Below, piece by piece: positions 26,057-34,424 of a DNA stretch of 35,300 bases. Position 1 is the first letter of the stretch, and each line of letters begins with the position of its first letter. The notes under the pieces are model-generated. The model had not been told where the DNA came from and did not search any database. It saw only the letters and a program-made list of their open reading frames with translations. The DNA is from Acidobacteriota bacterium (lineage in GTDB: Bacteria > Acidobacteriota > Terriglobia > Acidiferrales > UBA7541). The position numbers and the translations under genes are program-made. The DNA is taken from the NCBI GenBank assembly GCA_003224175.1, contig QHYQ01000202.1:1-35300 (forward strand), read 5' to 3'.

Positions 26057-27106
26057 CTAGGGCCTCGATATGATAAGTCCGAGAAAGGCTTCCACCGTCG
26101 TATGCCGCCAATTTGGCGAAGCCGCGCCGCTCGCTTGAAGATTGGCTTCGAGGTCGCGAACCGCGGCGATATTCGATTCCACAGCGATTAGCCGTTCAAA
26201 TCGATTCGCGAGCGGCACGCTGAAAAGACCGACGCCCGCGAAAAGGTCTAGGGCTAGCTTCCCTCGCCTCTCACCGATGACACTGCGCACGAGATCATCC
26301 AGCACGAAGCGGTTCACCTGAAAGAAAGAGAGATGTCCGATGCGATAGTTATGGTCCCCGACGCGATAATTGATGTGACCCGGCCCCGAAAGCTCAAAGC
26401 GATCCGTGTGGCGATCCTGGGTTAAGAGCGTATCAACCGAGGGCAGTGCCGAGCGGAGCAACTCCGCCGTTTCTGCAGCAGCGCCGTTCGCGGCGTCCAA
26501 CGCCACATTCAGAAGTAGCCTGGCGTCGTCCTGATCGGCAAAAACTTCGATCTCGCGCACGCTCGCCGTCAGCTTGCCTGACTGCAACAAATTTACAATA
26601 GCGCCGAGAGCCTCATTCAAGCGCGGCGAGGCAATCGGACATTGCCGGATGGCGCAGAGCTTTTGCGAGCCGGCCTGGAAATAGCCGATTTCAGGCGAGC
26701 CGCCTTCGACGCTCGCAATTTTCCACTGAACGCGATTGCGATAACCAAAAGGCGGAGACGCATGCGGCTCGATCGGCCCCTCCCAATGCAGCCGGCCCAG
26801 CCGCGAAAGCGTTTCGCGCAGAATTTCGGCCTTGTAGCGGAGCTGCAATTCGTAGGGAATATGCTGATAGTCGCATCCCCCGCATACGCCAAAGTAGGGG
26901 CATGCCGCGGCCGCGCGATCGGCGGAAGGCGTCCTGATCTGCGCCACCCGGCCGCGAATGAATTTCTTTCGCCTCTCCACCGGCTCGATGGATACGTTCT
27001 CATCCGGCAGGACGAAAGGAGCAAACACAGTGTGGCCCTCGTGGTGCGCAAGGCCCTCGCCTCCATAGACCAACTTTTCAATTCGCACTTCGATCGGATC
27101 TGGCAT
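26057..27106 (-). CDS. rlmD: RlmD/RumA-like 23S rRNA m5U methyltransferase, C-terminal catalytic segment missing
   Basis: SAM-dependent m5U methyltransferase of the TrmA/RumA family. An N-terminal TRAM domain (residues ~1-60) is followed by the [4Fe-4S] ligands C69, C75, C78 (CPYFGVCGGC) and C156 (RQCPI). The central RNA-binding region and the SAM site LALDLFAGVGLFSVPLA near 288 come next, then VESN. The ORF ends ...TTVEAFLGLIISRP at 349 residues, whereas the family runs on ~80-90 residues with DPPR/DPAR and the SCxPxTxxRD nucleophile motif. Just past the break another frame reads HIEALVRLSRR, resembling the family's last residues. This suggests an out-of-frame deletion near base 26070 and an inactive product. 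Confidence 0.85.
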   Translation of the reverse strand: MPDPIEVRIEKLVYGGEGLAHHEGHTVFAPFVLPDENVSIEPVERRKKFIRGRVAQIRTPSADRAAAACPYFGVCGGCDYQHIPYELQLRYKAEILRETLSRLGRLHWEGPIEPHASPPFGYRNRVQWKIASVEGGSPEIGYFQAGSQKLCAIRQCPIASPRLNEALGAIVNLLQSGKLTASVREIEVFADQDDARLLLNVALDAANGAAAETAELLRSALPSVDTLLTQDRHTDRFELSGPGHINYRVGDHNYRIGHLSFFQVNRFVLDDLVRSVIGERRGKLALDLFAGVGLFSVPLANRFERLIAVESNIAAVRDLEANLQASGAASPNWRHTTVEAFLGLIISRP

Positions 27107-27117
27107 GAGAATTCGTT

Positions 27118-27846
27118 TCAGTTGAGATAAAAAAGGCTGAGCCGTGGCAGGCCAAATCGCTCCAGAAGGCGTTTCTGAGTGTACTGCCTTTCGAGCTGGC
27201 CCAGTTGCTCGGCCGACATGCGGCGTCGATAAGGCGCCAGTTGCCGGTCCAGGTCACTATGGATATTTACAAGCATATTCTCGTCCGCCTGGGCGAGTAG
27301 GGCAGCGCTCAGTCTTTCCTCAACAGCGCTCAGCCGCCGTTCCAGGTTTTCGACGTCGAGATCGGCGGGCGAATCGAGCAGGGGCATCAAATTGGCGACG
27401 CTGGCTCGAGCTTGCGCAATTCGCCGCGCCAGCTCGGCGTCCGAGGAATCAAGTCGCCCCGCGGCTTGCTCCAGCCTCTCGATATTACGACGCAGAAAAT
27501 TGCGCAGCTCCTCGCGCGAAAAAAATGGCTCCGCCTGTTTCGCAGCTCGTTTCGGCTCGGGGCCGGCGCCCGCGGATGTCTCCTGCTTCTCCGCGGCGGC
27601 GTCGAGCACCGCGTCGACGCAATACGCCAGGCTCTTCAGCGGCCTTCCCGCGCCGCGCCGAGAGCGCGCGTAGCTTTCAAACGCGCTATCGATGCCGCGC
27701 AGCACAGCCTCCAACGGAATTCCCGCCCTTTGCCAGGTCTCCACGATGGCCCAATCCAGCGGCGAAACCAGCAGATGTGCGCCGCGCTTGCGCCAGAAGT
27801 ATTCTTCGATTTCCGTGAAGTAATTGAAATAGTTGAAAGCATCCAT
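27118..27846 (-). CDS. Uncharacterised coiled-coil protein
   Basis: No family recognised. The ATG at 27846 (MDAFNYFNYFTEIEEYFWRKRG) is chosen over the track start, whose leader overlaps coaX out of frame. The N-terminal ~90 residues form an aromatic-rich, probably helical domain: SPLDWAIVETWQRAGIPLEAVLRGIDSAF, then SLAYCVDAVLDAAAE. A charged linker leads to a long heptad-rich helical region with strong coiled-coil character (about residues 110-200: FLRRNIERLEQAAGRLD..., LDVENLERRLSAVEERLSAALL). The tail is RLLERFGLPRLSLFYLN. It lies between coaX (10-base gap) and the rlmD-like gene (11-base gap), clearly co-transcribed. The first domain looks like replication-initiator-type helical adaptors only superficially. 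Confidence 0.7.
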   Translation of the reverse strand: MDAFNYFNYFTEIEEYFWRKRGAHLLVSPLDWAIVETWQRAGIPLEAVLRGIDSAFESYARSRRGAGRPLKSLAYCVDAVLDAAAEKQETSAGAGPEPKRAAKQAEPFFSREELRNFLRRNIERLEQAAGRLDSSDAELARRIAQARASVANLMPLLDSPADLDVENLERRLSAVEERLSAALLAQADENMLVNIHSDLDRQLAPYRRRMSAEQLGQLERQYTQKRLLERFGLPRLSLFYLN

Positions 27847-27856
27847 CAGCAGAGTT

Positions 27857-28711
27857 TTACGATTCGCGCTTTCGGGCCGATTTTGCTGCGGCGGGTACGG
27901 GTGCGGCCAGGGGTACCTTCTCCGCAGCCGGTGCAGCATGACGGGAAGGTTGATTTCTTTCCCAAATGATGCGTAGCCCTTCCAGCGTGAGAAATTCGTC
28001 CACCTGCTGGATATGCCGTGAGACCTGCGCGATCAAGGACGCCTGCCCACCCGTGGCGATCACGCGCGTATCTTTGCCCATCACGTTCTTGATGCGCTCC
28101 AGAATTCCGTCCACGAGGTCCGTGAAGCCGTAGAAAAGACCCGCTTGCATGGACTGCGCCGTATTCGTGCCGATAATTTTGCCGGGATCACGGATTTCCA
28201 CGCGCCAGAGCCGTGCTGCGCGCGAAAAAAGCGCCTCGGCGGAAATGCCGATTCCCGGCGCCAGCGTCCCACCCAGGTATTCGCCGCGTTCGGAAACTAC
28301 GTCGAAATTGATCGCCGTCCCGAAGTCCACCACGATGCACGGCCCGCCGTATTTCTCATAGGCGGCGACGCTGTTGACAATCCGGTCCGCGCCCACTTCC
28401 TGCGGATTGTCGTAATGCACCGGCATGCCCGTGCGAATGCCCGGCTCGACGAAAAGCGCCTTCGTGTGAAAATATCGCTCGGCCATTCCCGCCAGCGTGG
28501 AGTTGAGCGGAGGGACCACCGAGCTGATGATCACGCCGCGAATCTCATGCGGATCGAGCTTGGCGATGGTAAAGAGATCGCGCGTGAGGATGCCGTATTC
28601 GTCGACGGTCTGATCCCGCGCCGTGGTCAGTCGCCAATTGGCGATCAGATCCCTATCGCGAAAGACGCCCAGCACCGTGTTGGTATTGCCGACGTCAACT
28701 GCAAGCAGCAT
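27857..28711 (-). CDS. coaX: Type III pantothenate kinase
   Basis: First enzyme of coenzyme A synthesis, phosphorylating pantothenate; ASKHA fold. Motifs: [12 protein letters not shown] (phosphate 1), [22 protein letters not shown] (phosphate 2), [14 protein letters not shown] (the family usually has GTATT here) and [11 protein letters not shown]. The C-terminus carries a 25-30 residue Ala/Pro/Lys-rich tail ([26 protein letters not shown]) beyond the folded domain. ATG 28711 overlaps the birA TGA by one base (TGATG); the track's TTG is three bases upstream. birA and coaX together form a cofactor pair frequently found side by side. Confidence 0.96.
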   Translation of the reverse strand: MLLAVDVGNTNTVLGVFRDRDLIANWRLTTARDQTVDEYGILTRDLFTIAKLDPHEIRGVIISSVVPPLNSTLAGMAERYFHTKALFVEPGIRTGMPVHYDNPQEVGADRIVNSVAAYEKYGGPCIVVDFGTAINFDVVSERGEYLGGTLAPGIGISAEALFSRAARLWRVEIRDPGKIIGTNTAQSMQAGLFYGFTDLVDGILERIKNVMGKDTRVIATGGQASLIAQVSRHIQQVDEFLTLEGLRIIWERNQPSRHAAPAAEKVPLAAPVPAAAKSARKRES

Positions 28712-29640
28712 CAATTCGCCTCGGAAACATCGCCGGAGATAACTACCGCGCTCTTCCCATCGTCGCGGCGCACGCGGAGAAGCCCGTTTGGTTCCAGCCC
28801 GTCGGTTGTCCCCACGTACGATTCGGCTGCCGCGCTGATGCGCACGCGCTTCCCGCGCGCGTATGTAGATACCTCGGTGAAGCGGGTCAGGATGGGCTGA
28901 GCGTCCTCGGTCAAAAACCGATTGTAGTAGCTGTCTAGGTGGCGCAGCAACCGCACAAGCAATTGCAGGCGCGAGACTGGCTTTCCGGTGATCAGGCGCA
29001 GCGAAGTCGCGATTCCCGTGAGCTCGCTGGGCATCGCCGTGTGGTTCACGTTGATGCCGATGCCCACGATCACGAATCGCACTTGGCTAGGCTCCGCGTA
29101 CATTTCCGTGAGTATGCCGCAAAATTTCTTGCCGTCCGCGAGCACATCGTTGGGCCAACGCAGGTCGGCCTCCACTCCGGTTTCTTCCTGCACCGCATCT
29201 CGGACAGCCAGACCCGCGACCATGGTGATCACGGGCGCGACATTCGGCGAAATCTGCGGACGCAGCAGCGCGGTCATATAAATTCCGCTGGTCTTCTCGG
29301 AATACCAGCTCCGGCCGGCGCGGCCCCGGCCGCCGGTCTGCTCCTCCGCGATGACGATCGCTCCATGAGGTTCACCGGCGTGCCCGAGCTCGAGAGCGAT
29401 GCTGTTGGTGGAAGCCGTTTTGAAGTAGTGATAGATGCGCTTCCCGAATGGCGAATCACGCAGGCGCCGCCGCAGCAAACTGGGCGAGAGCACGTCGGGT
29501 ACGCGTTCCATGCGATAGCCCGTCCGCGGATGTCCCTTCACACGCACTCCGAGCGCCCGAAGTCGCTGCGTCCAGCGCCAAACCGCCGAACGGCTCACGC
29601 CGATTTGCCGCGCGATTTTCTCGCCGCTGATGACGATCAT
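28711..29640 (-). CDS. birA: Biotin--protein ligase/biotin repressor with ill-defined N-terminus
   Basis: Attaches biotin to carboxylase carrier proteins and, with its HTH domain, can repress biotin genes. The HTH is [29 protein letters not shown]. The ligase core has [21 protein letters not shown] (biotinyl-AMP loop), [18 protein letters not shown] and VGIGINVNH, with a C-terminal SH3-like domain. The listed ATG lies inside the winged-helix domain: in-frame upstream codons read DRRIDALLTLLSENP, the expected first helix. The frame is open to a TGA at ~29794 with no ATG, GTG or TTG, so either a rare CTG start is used or the native start was lost. An 18-base imperfect tandem repeat occurs in this leader. 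Confidence 0.92.
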   Translation of the reverse strand: MIVISGEKIARQIGVSRSAVWRWTQRLRALGVRVKGHPRTGYRMERVPDVLSPSLLRRRLRDSPFGKRIYHYFKTASTNSIALELGHAGEPHGAIVIAEEQTGGRGRAGRSWYSEKTSGIYMTALLRPQISPNVAPVITMVAGLAVRDAVQEETGVEADLRWPNDVLADGKKFCGILTEMYAEPSQVRFVIVGIGINVNHTAMPSELTGIATSLRLITGKPVSRLQLLVRLLRHLDSYYNRFLTEDAQPILTRFTEVSTYARGKRVRISAAAESYVGTTDGLEPNGLLRVRRDDGKSAVVISGDVSEAN

Positions 29641-29680
29641 AGGATTTTCCGAAAGCAGCGTCAGCAGGGCGTCGATCCGC

Positions 29681-29716
29681 CGGTCAGTGGTCCCGGCCCG
29701 GTCGGTGGTTCCAAGA
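29681..29716. repeat. Imperfect 18-bp tandem repeat in the birA leader
   Basis: Two adjacent units, CGGTCAGTGGTCCCGGCC and CGGTCGGTGGTTCCAAGA, share 12 of 18 bases, with near identity in the first 14. On the minus strand, in frame with birA, they encode GTTDR-AGTTDR just before the RRIDALLTLL helix. It may be a small duplication accompanying the loss of the normal birA start. No gene other than the extended birA frame lies in 29641-29801. Confidence 0.45.
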
Positions 29717-29801
29717 AGGTGCGCGTGGCCATCGAGCGCGTCACCGTTGCCCTGGACACCGAAGTTGCTCAGGCGGCTTGAGAGGTGGGCTCGTCACATC
29801 A

Positions 29802-30677
29802 TCACATCCGATGCCCGCCGCCGATACAAATTGTTTGCCCCGTTACCCATAGCGCCTGGTCCGAAGCCAAGAAGACAATTACATCGGCCACGTCCTCCGG
29901 AGTGCCTATCTTGCCCAACGGAATCGTCGGCAAAATCTCTCTCTCCAGTTCTGGCGTGATCCAACCCGTCTGTACAGGTCCTAGCGAGACAGCGTTGACC
30001 GCAATGCCGGAAGGACCAAGTTCTTTAGCAGCGCTTCGCGTGTAGCTTTCAAGAGCGAACTTGCTGGCGCCATAAGAAATTTCAGAAGGAAAACAATGAG
30101 CGCCGTCTGTACTCACGTTGACAATGCACCCCCGCGCTGCTCGTCGTTCGATGTGCCGCCGCGCGAATTCAGCCATTAACAAAACTGGTGCTCGCGTGTT
30201 GATATTGAAGATGCGCTCGAAACTCTGAGCCGAGATTTGGTTAGGCCGTTCCGTCCACAGCTCGTGCAGCCTGTTCGGCAAATCCGCGCCGGTTGGGAGG
30301 AATGTATCGCCCTCCCAATGCGCCGCATTGTTCACGAGCACCGAGACGGAACCGACGGCTCTTTCGGCTTCGTCGAATAGAGTTCGTGTAGCCCTAACAT
30401 CGGACAAATCAGCCTCCCAAGCGTGGGCTTCTCCGCCGATGTCGCCAATGCTCTTGAGAACCTCCTGGGCATCTTTGGTCTGTTGGGTGCGGTAAAATGC
30501 TTCGCCGGGCGAGGCGGTACTTGCGCACCCCTGAGTTGGCCTTTTGTCCCGAAGGTAATGAAGGAACACCTTCGCTCTTTGTGTGGCAAACGCCCTGGCC
30601 ACGGCAGCACCAATTCCGTGAGGGTTATTCGCCCCCGTGACCAAAACTACTTTGTCACGGAGCCCTGTGTCGATCAT
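29802..30677 (-). CDS. Short-chain dehydrogenase/reductase
   Basis: NAD(P)-dependent oxidoreductase of the classical SDR type, similar in layout to 3-oxoacyl-ACP reductases. Rossmann motif VTGANNPHGIGAAVA; an insert of ~25 residues (KRPTQGCASTASPGEAFYRTQQ) after the second strand; then WEADLSD, LVNNAAHWEGD, and NVSTDGAH with the catalytic Ser. The YGASKFALE motif provides Tyr and Lys, and GPVQTGWITPE follows; the C-terminus is VTGQTICIGGGHRM. The ATG lies 23 bases inside the 3' end of valS on the same strand, so it is translationally coupled. It looks less GC-rich than its neighbours and interrupts a core valS-birA-coaX series, so horizontal insertion is possible. Substrate unknown. Confidence 0.9.
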   Translation of the reverse strand: MIDTGLRDKVVLVTGANNPHGIGAAVARAFATQRAKVFLHYLRDKRPTQGCASTASPGEAFYRTQQTKDAQEVLKSIGDIGGEAHAWEADLSDVRATRTLFDEAERAVGSVSVLVNNAAHWEGDTFLPTGADLPNRLHELWTERPNQISAQSFERIFNINTRAPVLLMAEFARRHIERRAARGCIVNVSTDGAHCFPSEISYGASKFALESYTRSAAKELGPSGIAVNAVSLGPVQTGWITPELEREILPTIPLGKIGTPEDVADVIVFLASDQALWVTGQTICIGGGHRM

Positions 30678-33489
30678 CGGCTTCCAACTGTGCCAGACGC
30701 TCCGTCAGCTTTTCGAATTCCAACCGGCGTTCCGCAAACGTCGCTTCGAGCTGGCGCACGATTTCCGCGGGCGCGCGGCTGCGGAAAGTCTCATCTGCCA
30801 GGCGGTTCTGTTTTGATTCCAGATCGCGCGCCAGGCGCTCTTTTTCCTTGCGCAGCCGGGCAAGTTCCGCGCCCAGTTCAACCGTATCGCCATAAGCAAT
30901 GCGCAGGTCAAAGTCCGCCGTCGAACGTACCGGTCCGGAGGTTGGTTCGAGCTTGGCGTCGGAAAAATTCAGATCGGAGAGCGTGGCCAGTCTCAAAATC
31001 AGTCCGCTATTGTTTTCAACGACAGCCCGCACCGCCGTGGTCGCCGGGGCAAAATCCGCAGCCACGCGGTGCTTGGCATCGAGCTTAAGTTCCGCCCGAA
31101 CGTTGCGCGCCGCTACAATCACTTCCTGCAGCAGCTTCACTTCTTGCTCCGCGTCGAGATCGGACCATTGCGGCGCCGGCCTCGGAAACGGCTGCAAGGC
31201 GATCGACCGCGCCTTTTTATCCTTTTCCGGCGCGCGCTGCGGCAGCCGGTGCCACAACTCCTCGGTGAGAAAAGGCATAAATGGATGCAGCAGCCGTAGT
31301 GCCGCCTCGAATACGGCAAAAAGATTGCGCCATGCCGGCACGGCAACATCGCGATTCGCGTCCGCCGTCGCCGGCTTCACCCACTCGATATACCAATCGC
31401 AGAAATCGCCCCAGAAGAAGTGATAGACGATGTGCGCAGCCTCGTGAAAACGAAAACTCTCCAGCGCATCATCGATGGTGGCGATGGCCTCCGCCAGCCG
31501 CGAGAAAATCCAGCGGTCCGCAAGGCTAACTTCTTTTCCTGCGGGATACGGCGCAGCGGCACGAACTTCCGGTGCCGCCAGTTCTTCGATGCTCATTCCC
31601 GCGGCGGACTGAAATTTCTCCAGATTCATGAAGACGAATCGCGCCGCGTTCCAGATCTTGTTGGCGAAGGCGCGATAGCCTAGGACGGCTTCTTCGCTGA
31701 GCGCGATATCCGTACCGGGAGCGGCTTTGATGGCCAGCGTGAAGCGCAGCGCGTCCGTGCCGTATCTTTCCATCCATTCCAGAGGGTCAACAACGTTACC
31801 GCGCATTTTAGACATCTTCTGGCCCTGCGCGTCGCGGACCAGCGAGTGCAGATAGAGCGTGCGAAAGGGAATTCGTTCGGCAGTGGTTTTCCCGGGTGCG
31901 AGATGCAGGCACAGCATGACCATGCGCGCATCCCAGAAAAACAGGATGTCGTAGCCGCTGATGAGCAGCGTCGTGGGATAAAACGCGCGCAGGTCCGGCG
32001 TGTCGTCGGGCCAGCCCAGCGTAGAGAGCGGCCAAAGGCCCGAACTGAACCACGTATCCAGCACGTCGCGGTCCTGTTCGAGCTTTCCGCCACCGCATTT
32101 CGCGCATTTCTCCGGAGGGCTGGCCGGCAGCGCGCGGCCGTCAACGATTACAACTCGCGAATCGCGCGCGGGCGTGATGCCACCGCAGGGGCAATGCCAG
32201 ATCGGAATGCGATGGCCCCACCAGAGCTGCCGCGAGATGCACCAATCACGGATATTTGCCAGCCAATCGGTGAAGATCTTGCGCTGATTATCTGGCACGA
32301 TCCGGATTTGCCCCTGCTCGACCGCTTCTGCGGCAGCGTCAGCCAGGGGGCGCATCTTGCAAAACCATTGCGTGGAGACGCGCGGCTCGACCACGGTTTT
32401 GCACCGATCGCAGACTCCCACCGCGAGGGTATGGTCGTCTACCTTGACGAGCAGGCCTTGCGATTCTAGATCAGCCACGACGCGCTTGCGTGCTTCGAAG
32501 CGATCGAGGCCGGCGTAGGTGCCTGCGTTCGCATTCATGCGCCCCTCTTCGGTCATCACGTCGACCTCAGGAAGCTTGTGACGCCGTCCCATCTCGAAAT
32601 CATTGGGGTCGTGCGCCGGCGTGACCTTCACGGCTCCCGTACCGAACTCACGGTCCACTGCGGCATCCGCGATCACGGGAATTTCCCGGTTCATCAGGGG
32701 CAGCAGAACTGTCTTGCCGACCAGGTGCTTGTAGCGTTCGTCCTCGGGATTCACCGCCACTGCCGTATCGCCCAGCATCGTTTCCGGACGCGTAGTGGCT
32801 ACGACGAGCGATTGGCTCGAACTAACCACCGGGTAGCGAATGTGCCAGAGGTGACCGTGGCGCTCCTCGTGCACAGTTTCGAGGTCGCTCAAGGCGGTCT
32901 GGCAGCGCGGGCACCAGTTCACAATATAGCGGCCGCGATAGATCAGCCCTTCGCGGTAAAGTCGCAGAAAGGCTTCCAGAACGGCGCGATAGAGCGGCGG
33001 ATCGAGCGTGAACCTTTCGCGCGACCAGTCGCAGGAATCACCCAGGCGAATCATCTGCTTTTTGATCGTGCCGCCGCTGTGCTCTTTCCAGTCCCAAACG
33101 CGCCGCTCGAACTCTTCTCGCCCCAGCGCTTTGCGCGTGACGTTTTGCTTGGCGAGTTCGCGTTCCACGACGACTTGCGTGGAGATGCCGGCGTGATCCA
33201 TGCCCGGGAGCCACAGCGTGCTCTCGCCGCGCATGCGGTGCCAGCGCGTGAGGACGTCGATTTGCGTGTGCTCGAGCATGTGGCCGATGTGGATGTACCC
33301 GGTCACGTTCGGCGGCGGAATAACGATCGAGAAGACGGCTCCCGAAGCGCCTGGATCAGCGCGAAAGAACTGCTCGTCTACCCAGGTTTTGGCCCAGCGT
33401 GGCTCAATCAGCCCCGGCTCATAAACCTTGGGGAATTCGGCGCCTTGGGGCGTCCCTTTAGAACTCGCTCTTGGGGAATCTCCCGGCAC
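30655..33489 (-). CDS. valS: Valyl-tRNA synthetase
   Basis: Class I synthetase charging tRNA(Val). Full length at 944 residues. HIGH motif in NVTGYIHIGHMLEH near residue 65. The editing CP1 domain holds TTRPETMLGDTAVAVNP, FGTGAVKVTPAHDPNDFE and DWCISRQLWWGHRIP. Zinc-type Cys pairs are present (CPRC, CAKCGG), and DVLDTWFSSGLWP is seen. KMSKS appears as QKMSKMRGN. The anticodon-binding domain and a C-terminal coiled-coil arm (ELARLRKEKERLARDLESKQNRL...) complete it. GTG start with GGAGAG nine bases upstream. It heads the minus-strand cofactor/RNA/competence operon. Confidence 0.98.
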   Translation of the reverse strand: MPGDSPRASSKGTPQGAEFPKVYEPGLIEPRWAKTWVDEQFFRADPGASGAVFSIVIPPPNVTGYIHIGHMLEHTQIDVLTRWHRMRGESTLWLPGMDHAGISTQVVVERELAKQNVTRKALGREEFERRVWDWKEHSGGTIKKQMIRLGDSCDWSRERFTLDPPLYRAVLEAFLRLYREGLIYRGRYIVNWCPRCQTALSDLETVHEERHGHLWHIRYPVVSSSQSLVVATTRPETMLGDTAVAVNPEDERYKHLVGKTVLLPLMNREIPVIADAAVDREFGTGAVKVTPAHDPNDFEMGRRHKLPEVDVMTEEGRMNANAGTYAGLDRFEARKRVVADLESQGLLVKVDDHTLAVGVCDRCKTVVEPRVSTQWFCKMRPLADAAAEAVEQGQIRIVPDNQRKIFTDWLANIRDWCISRQLWWGHRIPIWHCPCGGITPARDSRVVIVDGRALPASPPEKCAKCGGGKLEQDRDVLDTWFSSGLWPLSTLGWPDDTPDLRAFYPTTLLISGYDILFFWDARMVMLCLHLAPGKTTAERIPFRTLYLHSLVRDAQGQKMSKMRGNVVDPLEWMERYGTDALRFTLAIKAAPGTDIALSEEAVLGYRAFANKIWNAARFVFMNLEKFQSAAGMSIEELAAPEVRAAAPYPAGKEVSLADRWIFSRLAEAIATIDDALESFRFHEAAHIVYHFFWGDFCDWYIEWVKPATADANRDVAVPAWRNLFAVFEAALRLLHPFMPFLTEELWHRLPQRAPEKDKKARSIALQPFPRPAPQWSDLDAEQEVKLLQEVIVAARNVRAELKLDAKHRVAADFAPATTAVRAVVENNSGLILRLATLSDLNFSDAKLEPTSGPVRSTADFDLRIAYGDTVELGAELARLRKEKERLARDLESKQNRLADETFRSRAPAEIVRQLEATFAERRLEFEKLTERLAQLEADDRHRAP

Positions 33490-33856
33490 GTGTGTTCTCT
33501 CCAGTTCTGCTCGCTGCTTCGCTCAACAATACGACTTACTATAAGGAGCGCGCCGGGAGGGGTCAAATTGGAATCAGTTCTGGAAACGCAGATAGCCTGG
33601 AAACGAAAAGGCGGTCTTCCCTTGCTCTTTCTCGCAAATGAGCATGTCCTGCGGTCGAAACTGCACGTTGCAGACGCGAACTCTCTAGCTCAAGGATTCG
33701 TAGTCTAGTCCCCGGCTGTTCGCAAGAATCGTTCCGATCACTGGAGTGTGGTGCTTGGCAGCACTATAAATGCAGTTGGCCTATGGTTAAGGCTCTCCTA
33801 CAATAGGCCATCGCGGCCGAGCCTCTCGGCAAGGACCAGAGCACAGGAGGTCTGGC
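33490..33856. other. Intergenic region between divergent valS and the second DUF6152 module
   Basis: A 367-base gap between divergent genes. The + strand frame open through it to 33708 is the tail of a valS antisense shadow ORF and shows no coding character. The last 80 bases hold a promoter and ribosome site for the DUF6152 gene; the valS ribosome site is at the other end. Nothing else is recognised in the middle 200 bases. Confidence 0.6.
33776..33804 (+). promoter_or_regulatory. Strong candidate sigma-70 promoter for the DUF6152 module (copy 2)
   Basis: TTGGCC (-35), exactly 17 bases, then TACAAT (-10), ending 52 bases before the GTG start at 33857. The hexamers match the consensus at four and five of six positions. 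AGGAGG at 33845-33850 is the ribosome site, six bases before the GTG, and decides that start over the ATG at 33872. Confidence 0.5.
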
Positions 33857-34285
33857 GTGAAGACTAAGCACATGGTCGTTCTTCTGGGACTGGGATTGCT
33901 GATCAGTTCCCCGCTTTTTGCTCATCATGGCAACTCGAATTTTGATATTGATAAGAAGCTCAACATGAAGGCGACGGTCACGGAATGGGTTTGGGCAAAT
34001 CCCCATTGCTGGTTGAAATTCGACGCGGCGGATGACAAAGGCAATGTCGCCCATTGGATTGCCGAAACGAGCAATCCAGCGGACATGACCAATCTCGGCT
34101 GGAGCAGGCAAGTCCTCAGGCCCGGCGATCACGTTACCGTCACTCTGCAGCCTGTCAAGAATGGCGCGCCGATTGGGCGTGTCATGCAGGTTGTGCTTGC
34201 GAACGGCCAGACATTGGGCACGCGGATCCCGGGAGTATTTGGGCCCGAGGTTGACGCGCCTAAGCCGGCGGATTCTTCGAAGTAG
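33857..34285 (+). CDS. DUF6152 family secreted protein (copy 2)
   Basis: Paralogue of the protein at 8684-9079. GTG start chosen from a perfect AGGAGG six bases upstream. Signal peptide MKTKHMVVLLGLGLLISSPLFA; cleavage after FA leaves a mature N-terminus of His-His (HHGNSNFDIDKK). Shared family blocks: ATVTEWVWANPHCWLKFD (His50), HWIAETSNPADMTNLGWSRQVLRPGDHVTVTLQP, then KNGAPIGRVMQVVLANGQTL. It has a slightly longer Pro/Lys-rich tail than copy 1. It heads a + strand module; the partner at 34425 follows after 139 bases. Function unknown; extracytoplasmic location predicted. Confidence 0.9.
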   Translation: MKTKHMVVLLGLGLLISSPLFAHHGNSNFDIDKKLNMKATVTEWVWANPHCWLKFDAADDKGNVAHWIAETSNPADMTNLGWSRQVLRPGDHVTVTLQPVKNGAPIGRVMQVVLANGQTLGTRIPGVFGPEVDAPKPADSSK

Positions 34286-34424
34286 TTGGCATGCCGAACA
34301 ATCCACGCAGGGGTGCGTTGACGCCGGGGATCCAGGCCGTGCGCTGCACGAGGCCAGACGTGGCGGTTCCGCAGCAGGGTCTGAGCATACGGCCTGCGGC
34401 TATCTTCGCAAGGAGGTTCACACA

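Noticed and set aside
32578-33708. 376-codon + strand ORF over the valS 5' part and intergenic gap
   Set aside because: Shadow of valS; no ribosome site or recognisable domain, and the portion beyond valS has no coding character.
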